Shown one piece after another: positions 35,338 to 44,583 of a stretch of DNA of 64,000 nucleotides; positions within the stretch are counted from its first letter, which is position 1; each line of letters opens with the position of its first letter. Source of the DNA: Haliscomenobacter sp040401995 (GTDB lineage Bacteria > Bacteroidota > Bacteroidia > Chitinophagales > Saprospiraceae). The notes beneath the pieces were generated by a model. That model was not told where the DNA came from. It did not search any database and saw only the letters and a program-made list of their open reading frames with translations. The position numbers and the translations under genes are program-made. Location: assembly GCA_040401995.1 (NCBI GenBank), contig JBBANM010000029.1:6127-70126 (forward strand), in the 5' to 3' direction.

Positions 35338-35972
35338 GGAATTTGCAGAATCTTGTGGGTTTGCAGACTAAGTCGCCACTGCGGGTGTTGCAAACAGAAA
35401 TCCAAAGTGAGCTGGGTGTTGATATCAATGAGCGGCCCATCCATTGGTTGCAAATAAAAATGGGTAAAATCCAGGTGTTCGTAGCGCTCTGGTTCTGCGT
35501 CAGCTTGCGGAAAAACCAGTTTCAGCTCTTGCCCCTTTTGGATCACTAACTCCGTATGCGCTTTGGGACTCAAACAGATCCAGTCAATTCCAGCTGGTGC
35601 GGCGACGGTACCGTTCGTTTCTACCGCTACTTCCAATCCTTTTTGGTGAAAAGCATCAACCAGCGGTTCATCGAGTTGCAGCAAAGGTTCGCCTCCAGTG
35701 CATACCACATAGGGTTTACCCACCGAAAGCGGGGCCGGCCACAAACTGGCTACCTTTTCCGCTAAGGCTTCAGCGGTTTCAAATACACCGCCATTGAGCC
35801 CGTCCATGCCTACAAAATCGGTATCACAGAATTGACAAATGGCTTTATGGCGATCCGCTTCGCGCCCCGTCCAGAGGTTACAGCCCGTAAAACGGCAAAA
35901 AACCGCAGGTCTACCCGCCTGGGCGCCTTCGCCTTGGAGGGTGTAAAAGATTTCTTTGATTTTGTAAGACAT
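35334..35972 (-). CDS. queE: 7-carboxy-7-deazaguanine synthase QueE (radical SAM)
   Basis: QueE converts 6-carboxy-tetrahydropterin to 7-carboxy-7-deazaguanine, the ring-forming step of queuosine tRNA modification. It begins SYKIKEIFYTLQGEGAQAGR. The radical SAM cysteines are in RFTGCNLWTGREADRHKAIC, then QFCDTDF: the CX14CX2C spacing of the QueE subclass rather than CX3CX2C. VVCTGGEPLLQLD and the C-terminal TDW-like MDGPLIDIN region are present. The ATG at 35972 (MSYKI) is chosen because a consensus TAAATTTG -7 box (35991 to 35984, leftward) overlaps the alternative ATG at 35984. No other queuosine gene is in the window. Confidence 0.9.
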   Translation of the reverse strand: MSYKIKEIFYTLQGEGAQAGRPAVFCRFTGCNLWTGREADRHKAICQFCDTDFVGMDGLNGGVFETAEALAEKVASLWPAPLSVGKPYVVCTGGEPLLQLDEPLVDAFHQKGLEVAVETNGTVAAPAGIDWICLSPKAHTELVIQKGQELKLVFPQADAEPERYEHLDFTHFYLQPMDGPLIDINTQLTLDFCLQHPQWRLSLQTHKILQIP

Positions 35973-35983
35973 AATTTTTCCCA

Positions 35984-35991
35984 CAAATTTA
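35984..35991 (-). promoter_or_regulatory. queE: -7 box of the queE operon
   Basis: Read leftward, TAAATTTG matches the Bacteroidota -7 consensus, about 12 bp before the ATG at 35972. It implies a very short leader. No clear -33 TTTG is seen. Confidence 0.5.
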
Positions 35992-36195
35992 CGACTATTG
36001 CGTATTATTGTTCTTTAGATATTATGTCAATTTAATTGCTAGACTAAAACTTGGTCTTTTCACCTTGCTTTTCGTTTGTTTTTTCGTCCGTAGCGCTACT
36101 ACGCACTCAAAAACAAGCCTCAATCAGGGCAAAAATTCCTAAATTTTAGCTCAAGCATTAAATAACATAATCTCTTATGTCAATTCAAACGGATA

Positions 36196-38226
36196 ATGCA
36201 ATTTATATACCCGGCTTTTTTGTGGGCCTTATTGACCCTAGCAATACCTGTAATTTTACACCTTTTTTACTTCCGTAGGTTCAAAAAAGTGTACTTCTCC
36301 AATGTTCGCTTTTTGAAGGAAGTCAAAGAGGAAACCAGTGCCCGTTCTCGGTTGCGCAATCTATTGGTATTGTTGATGCGATTATTGGCCTTGTTGTTTC
36401 TCATCTTGGGTTTTGCCCAACCTTTTTTGCCCAAAAAAAGCACTGAAAAACAGGGGGTCAAAGCTGTCAGCGTATACGTTGACAACTCCTTTAGTATGAG
36501 CGCGTTAAGCCAAGACGTACCCTTGCTGGAAAAAGCCAAACAACGGGCACGCGAGATCATCAGTGCCTACAATCCCGACGATAAATTCCAGGTACTCACT
36601 AATGATTTTACGGGGCGGCAGCAGCGCTTGGTCAATCGAGAAGATGCTTTGGCGATGGTCGAAGAAATTGCCACCAGCCCTTCCGTACAACAACTTTCCA
36701 AGGTTACTGCTCGTCAAAAACAAGCACTTTCCAATGCCAAAACCGATAATCAGATCGCCTATTTAATTTCTGATTTTCAACGCAGTACAACTGATATCGC
36801 CAAATATCCGGATACCATCCCGCAGTTGAACTTGATTCCCTTGCAGGCCGTACAGGAAAAAAACATCGGTATTGATTCCGCTTGGTTTGAAGCGCCAGTT
36901 CGCATGGTCAATCAAACCAACCTCTTGTTTGTTAAGGTTCGAAATTTTAGCGACGAGCCGGTAGAAAATGCCCGTCTTTCTTTGAAATATGATGGACAGA
37001 TCAAGCCGCTGGGGGTTATCGCCATACCTGCACATTCCGAGATTACGGATACAGTAAACATAACAATTCTAAGAACCGGCTGGCATCAAGCGGAACTCAC
37101 TGTTACTGATTTTCCGATTCAGTTTGACGATAACTACTTCTTTACCTTTCATGTAGCTACCGAAGTCAAAGTGTTGGCCATCAATGATGCCGCGCCGAAC
37201 ACTTATTTGGAAGCAGCCGTAAAAGGTATTCCCTACTTTAAAATCGTCAATGCCAATAGCCAAAGTCTGGATTATTCGCAGTTTGGAAGCTATCAACTCA
37301 TTGTGCTCAATGATTTGTCTAACGTCTCTTCTGGTTTGAGTACCGAGCTACAAAACTATGTAGAGCAAGGCGGAAATTTACTGGTCTTCCCGGGGCGCAA
37401 TGCCAATCCGGCGGCCTATAAAAGCTTTCTCCAGGGATTTAGAGCCAATGAACCCCAAGAATTTGAGACCCAGGAACGGATTGTGGGTGAAGTCAATACC
37501 TCGGAGTTTGTTTTCAAAGATGTTTTTTTGAACCGCAGCAGCAACTTGCGATTACCCGCTACCAAGGGCAATTTCCGTTTTGGCCGGTTCAACGCCCGCG
37601 CCGAAGAACGCCTGCTCACCTACCGCGATGGCAATCCTTACCTTTCTAAATACCGCAAAGGCAAAGGCGATCTGTTTATATGCGCGGCGCCATTAGATCA
37701 GCAGATCAATAATTTGGTCAACAACGGGGAAATTTTTGTGCCCATGTTGTACAAAATGGCCATTTCAGCGGGTAGCGATCCCCGGATCGCTTATACCATT
37801 GGTCGGGATGAATTACTAGAAGCCAACCACCAAGCAACCAGCGGTGAAATGGTGTACAAAATGAAAGGCGAAAGCGAAGAATTTATCCCCGAGCAACGCG
37901 TGGTGGGTTCCAAGGTTTTTCTCAATGCCAACCACCAAGTGCGCAAAGCAGGATTCTATGATCTTTTTTTAACCCGCGATAGCTTACTTCATCAGTTTGC
38001 TTTCAATTACAACCGCAAAGAATCAGCGTTGGAGTATTTCCGACCAGAGGAATTGAGTACTTGGGCTGGCGATAAAGTCAACATCATCTCCGCGCTGGAT
38101 AATTCGATTTTAACCGCAAGGATTCAAGAAAATAGTCAAGGTATCGTTTTGTGGCGTTGGTGCATACTACTGACTTTGCTATTTTTGGGCATTGAAGTTT
38201 TGTTGTTGCGTTTTTGGCGGATATAG
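36196..38226 (+). CDS. BatA-domain membrane protein with VWA-like domain
   Basis: The 676-residue protein starts with the double-transmembrane BatA domain: MQFIYPAFLWALLTLAIPVILHLFYFRR, VRFLKEVKEET, and a second helix LLVLLMRLLALLFLILGFAQPFL. A von Willebrand A-like domain with a MIDAS DNSFSMS follows. A large periplasmic part and a C-terminal helix (CILLTLLFLGIEVLLLRFW) close the protein. BatA-type proteins accompany aerotolerance operons or act as membrane assembly factors in Bacteroidota. Here it precedes the dihydroorotase-like and DUF4199 genes, a gene order common in this phylum, which suggests a conserved cell-envelope neighbourhood. Confidence 0.85.
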   Translation: MQFIYPAFLWALLTLAIPVILHLFYFRRFKKVYFSNVRFLKEVKEETSARSRLRNLLVLLMRLLALLFLILGFAQPFLPKKSTEKQGVKAVSVYVDNSFSMSALSQDVPLLEKAKQRAREIISAYNPDDKFQVLTNDFTGRQQRLVNREDALAMVEEIATSPSVQQLSKVTARQKQALSNAKTDNQIAYLISDFQRSTTDIAKYPDTIPQLNLIPLQAVQEKNIGIDSAWFEAPVRMVNQTNLLFVKVRNFSDEPVENARLSLKYDGQIKPLGVIAIPAHSEITDTVNITILRTGWHQAELTVTDFPIQFDDNYFFTFHVATEVKVLAINDAAPNTYLEAAVKGIPYFKIVNANSQSLDYSQFGSYQLIVLNDLSNVSSGLSTELQNYVEQGGNLLVFPGRNANPAAYKSFLQGFRANEPQEFETQERIVGEVNTSEFVFKDVFLNRSSNLRLPATKGNFRFGRFNARAEERLLTYRDGNPYLSKYRKGKGDLFICAAPLDQQINNLVNNGEIFVPMLYKMAISAGSDPRIAYTIGRDELLEANHQATSGEMVYKMKGESEEFIPEQRVVGSKVFLNANHQVRKAGFYDLFLTRDSLLHQFAFNYNRKESALEYFRPEELSTWAGDKVNIISALDNSILTARIQENSQGIVLWRWCILLTLLFLGIEVLLLRFWRI

Positions 38227-38342
38227 CATTTTTTGTGGCGACCTCAAAACAGTAAAGCTTCAAAACTTATCAATTGATCTAGAATTGATCTCATTTCGAC
38301 GATATTTTCTGATCCGTAAGATCAATAAATTTAACTTTTCCT

Positions 38343-38404
38343 TAACTTTAGACTTATGGCTATGCAAGCCTACTGATTTCAAAAAAGCATTTGAAATCAG
38401 TAGG
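38343..38404 (+). promoter_or_regulatory. Promoter box and perfect hairpin before the dihydroorotase-like gene
   Basis: TAACTTTA (38343-38350) is a near-consensus -7 box. In the leader that would follow, CCTACTGATTTCAAA (38369-38383) pairs perfectly with TTTGAAATCAGTAGG (38390-38404), a 15-bp stem with a six-base loop. It lacks a U-tract, so it may instead protect the mRNA or bind a regulator; the start codon lies 39 bases further on. Confidence 0.5.
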
Positions 38405-38442
38405 TTCGGTGATAAGTCTAATCATCCTACAAATCTTTCAGT

Positions 38443-39717
38443 ATGAAATTGCTCATTCGGAAAGCAACCATCATCGACCCCAATTCACCGTACCACCGCA
38501 AGTTGGTGGATGTGTTTATTGAAAACGATAAAATCACTTCCATCGGCGCGGCGCTGAAATTGAAAGCCGATCAAACCGTGGAAATGGATGGTGCTTACCT
38601 ATCCCCTGGTTGGATAGACATTGGCGTACAAACGGGAGATCCGGGATTTGAACACCGCGAAGATTTGCGTTCGGTATCAGCAGCGGCAGCAGCAGGCGGT
38701 TTTACTTGTATTGCTGCTCAGCCCAACTCCGAGCCCGTTGTCGACAACAAATCTGGGGTGAATTATTTGCTGCAACAAAGCAAAAATCAATTGGTGGATG
38801 TGCTACCGATTGGCGCTATAACCGTGGGCTGTAAAGGCAAAGACATCACCGAGATGATCGACATGCGCCGTTCAGGAGCTATTGCTTTTTCGGATGGGGA
38901 TCATCCGCTGCAAGACAATGGTATGATGCTGCGTGCGCTGGAATACGTAAAGGCTTTTTCTGGCATTGTGATCAATCAGCCGCTGGATCAAGCCATTGCG
39001 CTAAATGGGGAAATGCACGAAGGCGTGGTCAGTACATCGCTGGGACTCAAAGGAATCCCCAATTTAGCGGAAGACCTGATGGTACAACGCGATATTTACC
39101 TAGCAGAATACGCTGATTCGCGGGTGCATTTGGCCAATATTTCTACTTCGCACTCGGTGGAATTGGTTCGTCGCGCTAAGGCCAAAGGATTGCGGGTAAG
39201 CTGTTCGGTTGCCGCACTTAATCTGGCTTTCGACGATCGCTCTTTGATGGGTTTCGACAGCGGATTTAAAGTGATGCCGCCCCTGCGTGCGCAAGAAGAT
39301 ATTGCCAGTTTGATGCAAGGACTAAAAGACGGGACGATTGATTTGATCAGCGCCAACCACGTGCCATTGGAGGAAGAACAAAAGAAATTGGAATTTCCTT
39401 ACGCGGGTTTTGGCGCAATCGGTCTTGAAACCGCTTTTGCCATGGTCAATACCCGTTTGGAAGGATTATTGAATATGGAGGAAATCATCGCAAAATTTGC
39501 GTCCAATCCGCGCCGACTTTTTGAACTTCCTGAAGTAACCATTCGGGAGGGAGCAAAGGCCAATTTGACGTGGTTTCATCCCACGTTGGCTTGGACTTTT
39601 GATCGCAAAAACATATACTCAAAATCACTCAATACGCCATTATTGGGGCAACAGTTACAGGGTCGAGTATTGGGCGTAGTGAATAATGGAAAAGCTTTTT
39701 TCAATCCATCAATTTAG
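38443..39717 (+). CDS. Dihydroorotase-like amidohydrolase lacking the metal-binding residues
   Basis: The 424-residue protein has the full dihydroorotase fold and length, but the metal site is gone. The normal DxHVHLREPG reads DIGVQTGDPG, with both histidines lost. HCED-type reads NQPLDQ, the HxSt histidine region reads LANISTSHS, and TDHAPH reads ANHVPL. Only the SDG segment (FSDGDHP) keeps an aspartate. Catalysis of the carbamoyl-aspartate/dihydroorotate step is therefore unlikely. By analogy with the inactive PyrC' of Pseudomonas, which supports aspartate carbamoyltransferase structure, it could be a non-catalytic partner. Similar proteins are usual in Bacteroidota and are annotated pyrC. 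DUF4199 follows 28 bases later. Confidence 0.85.
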   Translation: MKLLIRKATIIDPNSPYHRKLVDVFIENDKITSIGAALKLKADQTVEMDGAYLSPGWIDIGVQTGDPGFEHREDLRSVSAAAAAGGFTCIAAQPNSEPVVDNKSGVNYLLQQSKNQLVDVLPIGAITVGCKGKDITEMIDMRRSGAIAFSDGDHPLQDNGMMLRALEYVKAFSGIVINQPLDQAIALNGEMHEGVVSTSLGLKGIPNLAEDLMVQRDIYLAEYADSRVHLANISTSHSVELVRRAKAKGLRVSCSVAALNLAFDDRSLMGFDSGFKVMPPLRAQEDIASLMQGLKDGTIDLISANHVPLEEEQKKLEFPYAGFGAIGLETAFAMVNTRLEGLLNMEEIIAKFASNPRRLFELPEVTIREGAKANLTWFHPTLAWTFDRKNIYSKSLNTPLLGQQLQGRVLGVVNNGKAFFNPSI

Positions 39718-39745
39718 TTCTATAACACTATAAAACCTCTTGAAA

Positions 39746-40327
39746 ATGAGTACATTTGACCATCAAATTAACGATGCTCCAAAGCCGCCGTATCGGAATA
39801 CTGCCATTACTTACGGGGCGCTAACGGGGCTGGTTTCCATTGTAATTGGTTTGGTTTCTTACTTAGCTGGCTTCTCTGACCCCGCTAAACAACAAGGTGC
39901 ACTGGGCTGGATCAACCAGTTGCTTACTTATGGCATCATGATTGGCGGTCTGGTATTAGCGGTTCGCAAACACCGCGATCAAGAATTAGATAGTTACATC
40001 ACCTTTGGCAGGGCTTTTGGCGTAGGTTTTTTGACCATGTTGGTATACAGTCTTATTTCTGCGGTTTGGGCATATGTGTTTTTCAGTTTTATTGCTACCG
40101 ATATGTTGGAGCTATTCAGACAAGTGAGCATTGATCGTATGGTGGAAAAACAGGATATTCCCATAGATCAAGCCGAAGAGGCTATGAATACACCTCTTGC
40201 CAAATCAATGATGAGCCCGGTGGCTTTGACAGGTTTTGCGTTTGTAGGTCTACTATTTATCGGAGCTATTTTTGCCTTGATTGTTGCCGCAATCATGCGC
40301 AAATCACCACCTGAAGCTACCGCATAG
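39746..40327 (+). CDS. DUF4199 membrane protein
   Basis: A 193-residue protein with four predicted membrane helices (TYGALTGLVSIVIGLVSYLA, INQLLTYGIMIGGLVLA, FGRAFGVGFLTMLVYSLISA and ALTGFAFVGLLFIGAIFALI). This is the DUF4199 pattern, including the GR(A)FGVGF turn. Its function is unknown. The ATG at 39746 (MSTFDHQINDAPKPP) is preferred over the TTG at 39740. It shares a transcript with the dihydroorotase-like gene and ends in a strong terminator. In many Bacteroidota the DUF4199, dihydroorotase-like and BatA genes stay together, which supports the assignment. Confidence 0.85.
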   Translation: MSTFDHQINDAPKPPYRNTAITYGALTGLVSIVIGLVSYLAGFSDPAKQQGALGWINQLLTYGIMIGGLVLAVRKHRDQELDSYITFGRAFGVGFLTMLVYSLISAVWAYVFFSFIATDMLELFRQVSIDRMVEKQDIPIDQAEEAMNTPLAKSMMSPVALTGFAFVGLLFIGAIFALIVAAIMRKSPPEATA

Positions 40328-40364
40328 AAGAAATACATAGCAATATTAAAATGCAGTTATCTGC

Positions 40365-40410
40365 AAAAAAAGATACGGATGGTGAGCACTTACCATCCGT
40401 ATCTTTTTTT
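40365..40410 (+). terminator. Strong intrinsic terminator after DUF4199
   Basis: AAAGATACGGATGGT (40369-40383) pairs perfectly with ACCATCCGTATCTTT (40392-40406), with flanking A- and T-runs extending the pairing. Confidence 0.92.
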
Positions 40411-40474
40411 GGATATCACCTATCATTGCATCCCCTTTTTTCATCCCATCTTCTACAAAGCTTTGTAAAATTGC

Positions 40475-40482
40475 TATTTTTG
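40475..40482 (+). promoter_or_regulatory. -7 box of the DUF1080 gene
   Basis: TATTTTTG matches TAnnTTTG, about 80 bp before the start at 40565. No TTTG is found at the -33 distance. Confidence 0.4.
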
Positions 40483-40564
40483 AACAATCAGAGGTCGCTA
40501 AAAAACGCTTCAATGTTGTGTGCGTTGGTTTTCAGTGACTTATAACAACTCTTCTCAAAGAAAT

Positions 40565-42451
40565 ATGAAAAACACAATTCAAACCGCCCTTTTGGTGCTG
40601 GCTGTCTTTGGTTTGACCCAAACGGCCAACTGCCAAGACATCCCGCTGAATCCCCTACCCCTAGAGGATATGTCGAATTTTCGTCCCGCCAGTAGCACCT
40701 GGAAAATCGTGGGCGATGTACAAATGGACAGCCATACTACCGATGTACAAGTAACCCCTGGAAAAGGAGTGCTGGTCAACCAAATCACTGAAAAAGACCA
40801 TGCCGAAATTGAACGCCTCAATGCCGCCAAAGAATGGGACAAAGTCAATAGTTATAAATTGTTGACTACGTGGAGCCATGGCGATATTGAATTGGATCTG
40901 GAAGTGATGGTGCCCAAAGGTTCCAATTCAGGAATCTACATGCAAGGGCGCTATGAAGTCCAATTGTACGACAGTTGGGGTGTTTTGTCGCCAAAATTTA
41001 GCGATCTGGGCGGTATTTACCGCAACTGGGAAAGCGAGCCCGGAAAAATCTACTTGGGTAAAGCGCCCTTGAGCAACGCCGCCAAAGCACCAGGATTATG
41101 GCAAAAAATGCACATTGTATTCCAAGCGCCGCGGTTCAACGAAAAAGGGGAGAAAATATCAAATGCCAAATTCATCCGCGTAGATGTGAACGGCGTTACC
41201 ATTCACCAAAACGTGGAGGTGCCACTGCCTACTGGCGGGCCCTTGGAGCCCAATGAAACCGCACAGGGTCCTTTGATGATTCAGGGCGATCATGGTTCTA
41301 TTGCTTTTCGCAACATCAAATACCGCATGATTGGCTCAAAAAAAGCCACGCTGACCAATATCAACTACCAGTATTTTGAAGGCGCCTTTAAATTTGCCCA
41401 AGATTTCGCCAAACTGACGCCCAAAGCCAGCGGCAAGCTCAATGAGTTGACTTGTGAAGTAGTACAAAAAACCGATAAATACGCGGTTAAGTATACTGGA
41501 GATTTGAATGTTCCTGCTGATGGGTTGTACTTTTTTTCCATCGCTTCTACCGGCGGATTATTGGTGGAAGTTGATGGCAAAACCCTAATTAACGACCAAC
41601 ACCCGGATGGTTGGTATGGCAATCGCCCGGTGAGTATGGACTTAAAAGCAGGTACCCACCAGTTTGTTCTACATACCTACAAAGATGCCTCTTGGATGCC
41701 GCCGCGCTTGGCTTTTATCATAGAGGGTGCGCCTATTCAACGCACTGTTTTTCAGACATTTGGTTCTTACCCGCCAGATTCTAACCCTGAAGCCCCCATT
41801 TACATTACTGTAGGCAGCAAACCCAGACTTTTGCGTGCTTTTTTGGATTTCAATGGCAAAAGAGACCAGCGCATTACCCATAGCATTGCGGTGGGCGATC
41901 CAAGCGGCACCAACTACATTTACGACCTCAAAGGCGGGAGCATTGCTTGCGTTTGGCGTGGTCAATTTGTAAATGCTTCCCCCATGTGGATCGATCGCGG
42001 GGATGGTAGTTTCCGACCAGAAGGCAGTGCGCAGTACTTGTTCCGCGGACAATCAATAGCTGTACTAAATTCTCCTGAGGCCCAATTCCCGATGGAATAC
42101 AAAGAAGAAGATTTCCGTCCAAAAGGATACGACATTGAGGAATCCAGCAATCGCCCAGTGTTCAAATTCTCTTACCAAGGCGCGGAGGTCGAAGACCGCA
42201 TTTATCCAAGCGACGAAAACCGCAGTCTGACCCGCGAATTGAAAATCATCGGCAAAACTGCCAACCTCTTCTGCAAACTGGCGGAAGGTAAAACCATTGT
42301 TGCCTTGCCCGATGGCACCTATCAGGTAGATCAACAATACTATGTAGCCCCCGCAAAAGGACCAAAAGTTTCCGTTCGCGCCATCAATGGCCACCAAGAG
42401 TTGATCATGGCGGCAGACGGCCCGAACATCAAGTACAGCATTATCTGGTAA
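40565..42451 (+). CDS. Secreted DUF1080 (3-keto-glycoside hydrolase-like) and PA14 protein
   Basis: A 628-residue secreted protein; the ATG at 40565 gives a clean signal peptide (MKNTIQTALLVLAVFGLTQT, ending NCQ). The first 260 residues are a DUF1080 jelly roll: GDIELDLEVMVPKGSNSGIY and QGRYEVQLYDSWGV..FSDLGG. Relatives of this domain hydrolyse 3-keto-glucosides. A PA14-like carbohydrate-binding domain follows (FFSIASTGGLLVEVDGKTLI, then DGWYGNRPVSMDLKAGTHQF). The last 200 residues form a beta-rich region of unknown type. The next gene, 68 bp on, encodes a secreted sugar dehydrogenase-cytochrome c, so the pair may oxidise and then cleave sugars outside the cytoplasm. Confidence 0.8.
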   Translation: MKNTIQTALLVLAVFGLTQTANCQDIPLNPLPLEDMSNFRPASSTWKIVGDVQMDSHTTDVQVTPGKGVLVNQITEKDHAEIERLNAAKEWDKVNSYKLLTTWSHGDIELDLEVMVPKGSNSGIYMQGRYEVQLYDSWGVLSPKFSDLGGIYRNWESEPGKIYLGKAPLSNAAKAPGLWQKMHIVFQAPRFNEKGEKISNAKFIRVDVNGVTIHQNVEVPLPTGGPLEPNETAQGPLMIQGDHGSIAFRNIKYRMIGSKKATLTNINYQYFEGAFKFAQDFAKLTPKASGKLNELTCEVVQKTDKYAVKYTGDLNVPADGLYFFSIASTGGLLVEVDGKTLINDQHPDGWYGNRPVSMDLKAGTHQFVLHTYKDASWMPPRLAFIIEGAPIQRTVFQTFGSYPPDSNPEAPIYITVGSKPRLLRAFLDFNGKRDQRITHSIAVGDPSGTNYIYDLKGGSIACVWRGQFVNASPMWIDRGDGSFRPEGSAQYLFRGQSIAVLNSPEAQFPMEYKEEDFRPKGYDIEESSNRPVFKFSYQGAEVEDRIYPSDENRSLTRELKIIGKTANLFCKLAEGKTIVALPDGTYQVDQQYYVAPAKGPKVSVRAINGHQELIMAADGPNIKYSIIW

Positions 42452-42519
42452 TCGAAGTTTTTCGGTTTAAATACAGATAATTCAAGCATTGTTTTAATTC
42501 ATTTTGAAAAAAAATTGCC

Positions 42520-44475
42520 ATGAAAACGCTCTTATATACCGGTCTTTTACTAGCCGGATTGTTTTCGATTCATTTATTTGGAAGCTTTGTTTTTCCCGAG
42601 CCTCCGGCGGTTACGCCAAAAGAAGAGGACTATTACAAAATCATTACCGTTCCTGCTCCGGAGGGGGTGTTATTGGAAGTAGGCGGTATCACTACCCTAC
42701 CCGATGGCCGGATCATGTTGTGTACCCGCCGCGGCGATGTATGGCTGATTGAAAATGCCAGCATGGAAAACAACAGCAAACCCGTTTACAAGTTGTTTGC
42801 TTCCGGATTGCATGAGCCATTGGGCTTGGCCTACAAAGACAATTCCATCTACATTGCCCAGCGTGGAGAATTGACCAAACTGACCGATAAAGACGGCGAT
42901 GATGTAGCCGATAGTTATCAAACTGTTTATGCCTGGCCTATCTCTGGTCACTATCACGAATATTCGTTTGGCCCAAAAATCGCCCCTGACGGCAGCATGT
43001 TTGTATCCTGCAACGTAGCCTTTGGCGACGAAGAATGGTGGAGAGGCGAAAGTCGCGTGCCTTGGCGCGGATGGACGATCCGCATCACCCCTGATGGCAA
43101 AATGGAGCCTTGGGCTACTGGTATGCGCTCGCCTTGCGGTTTGGGCATGATCGACGGCGATCTTTTTTACGATGACAACCAAGGCGACTACATGGGCTCA
43201 GGCGGTATCTGGCATTTGAAAAAAGGTGCATTTAGCGGTCACCCAGCGGGACTTCGCTGGACGGGTATGCCCAACTCTCCCGTAAAATTAACGGCTAGTC
43301 AGTTCAATGCCAAAGTCGATCCTCGTCAAACTCGGAAAGATGGCGTAGCCGTAAAACCCGAAAACATCACCAATGAGAGCAACCCGAATTTGTTATATCA
43401 AGTAAAACAAAGCTTGCCGGAAATACAAACGCCAGCCGTTTGGTTGCCACACGGTGTATTGGGCATCTCCAATTCTGAGATTTTGAAAGACGATACCAAA
43501 GGCGGATTTGGTCCTTTTGCTGGTCAGATTTTTGTAGGTGATCAAGGCCAAAGTAAAATCATGCGCGTGGTGATGGAAAAAGTAAACGGCGAATACCAAG
43601 GGGTTGCTTTTGACTTCCGTAGCGGTTTTGAATCGGGCGTATTGCGTATGTCTTTTGCCCACGACGGGTCGCTTTTTGCAGGATTAACCAACCGGGGTTG
43701 GGGATCAGCCGGTACAACTACTGCGGGTTTGCAACGCTTAGCCTGGACTGGCAAAATGCCAATGGAAATGAAAACCGTCAACGCTATGCCCGACGGTTTT
43801 GAAATTGAATTTACCATGCCCGTTGACAAAGCCTCCGCTGCCGACTTAAGCACTTATGGCGGTCGCAGTTACATTTACAAATACCATCCGGTGTATGGCA
43901 GTCCGACGATCAATGAAGAAAAACTTAACATCAAAGGCGTAAAAGTATCTGATGACGGGCTAAAAGTGCGGCTTATTGTGGACAACCTCCGCCCTTATTA
44001 CTTGCATGAATTGGATGTTGCCGGCATCCGTTCTCGCGATGGAGCACTACCGGTATTGCATTCCAAAGCTTACTATACTTTGAACAACATCCCAAGCGGT
44101 CCGAAATTGCAGTTGACTGAAGTGAGCACCAAACGAAGTGGACCGGCGCCAACGCCAGCCAAAGCGACTCCAGCAGTTACCAAAGGCGGAACGGCAGCCG
44201 TAAAGGCGCCAACTTGGGAAAAAATCAAACCCATCTTGGCAGAGAATACTTGTTTGGCTTGTCATAACCCCGATACCCGCCAAGTGGGTCCTTCTTACAA
44301 GGATATTGCCAGCCGCAAATATACCAACGAGCAAATCGTGGAGTTGATTTACAATCCAAAGCCACAAAACTGGCCTGATTATGCTACGCCCATGGCGCCA
44401 ATGCCGCAGGTAAGCAAAGAAAATGCCATGAAAATTGCCATGTGGATCAATTCATTACAGCCTAAAACGCCGTAA
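42520..44475 (+). CDS. PQQ/sorbosone dehydrogenase-like beta-propeller fused to cytochrome c
   Basis: A 651-residue exported protein with an N-terminal hydrophobic segment (LLYTGLLLAGLFSIHLFGS). The main part is a soluble glucose or sorbosone dehydrogenase-type propeller (GGITTLPDGRIMLCTRRGDV, ASGLHEPLGLAYKDNSIYIA, GMRSPCGLG). After a low-complexity Pro/Ala/Thr linker (about residues 545-565) comes a single cytochrome c domain with CLACH (about 585) and a distal MAPMP methionine. This suggests periplasmic oxidation of a sugar or alcohol, passing electrons to its own haem. The DUF1080 protein upstream is the probable partner. A terminator follows. Confidence 0.82.
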   Translation: MKTLLYTGLLLAGLFSIHLFGSFVFPEPPAVTPKEEDYYKIITVPAPEGVLLEVGGITTLPDGRIMLCTRRGDVWLIENASMENNSKPVYKLFASGLHEPLGLAYKDNSIYIAQRGELTKLTDKDGDDVADSYQTVYAWPISGHYHEYSFGPKIAPDGSMFVSCNVAFGDEEWWRGESRVPWRGWTIRITPDGKMEPWATGMRSPCGLGMIDGDLFYDDNQGDYMGSGGIWHLKKGAFSGHPAGLRWTGMPNSPVKLTASQFNAKVDPRQTRKDGVAVKPENITNESNPNLLYQVKQSLPEIQTPAVWLPHGVLGISNSEILKDDTKGGFGPFAGQIFVGDQGQSKIMRVVMEKVNGEYQGVAFDFRSGFESGVLRMSFAHDGSLFAGLTNRGWGSAGTTTAGLQRLAWTGKMPMEMKTVNAMPDGFEIEFTMPVDKASAADLSTYGGRSYIYKYHPVYGSPTINEEKLNIKGVKVSDDGLKVRLIVDNLRPYYLHELDVAGIRSRDGALPVLHSKAYYTLNNIPSGPKLQLTEVSTKRSGPAPTPAKATPAVTKGGTAAVKAPTWEKIKPILAENTCLACHNPDTRQVGPSYKDIASRKYTNEQIVELIYNPKPQNWPDYATPMAPMPQVSKENAMKIAMWINSLQPKTP

Positions 44476-44499
44476 ACCTCGCAGATTGATTTTCTACGC

Positions 44500-44543
44500 A
44501 AAAGGGGCGTTGATACAGAGATGATCTGTATCAACGCCCTTTT
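44500..44543 (+). terminator. Terminator of the dehydrogenase-cytochrome gene
   Basis: AAAAGGGGCGTTGATACAG (44500-44518) pairs with CTGTATCAACGCCCTTTT (44526-44543), with one bulged G. Confidence 0.88.
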
Positions 44544-44583
44544 ATTTTGAGACCAATTTTATTTTTTAGAGATCTTTTTTCCT

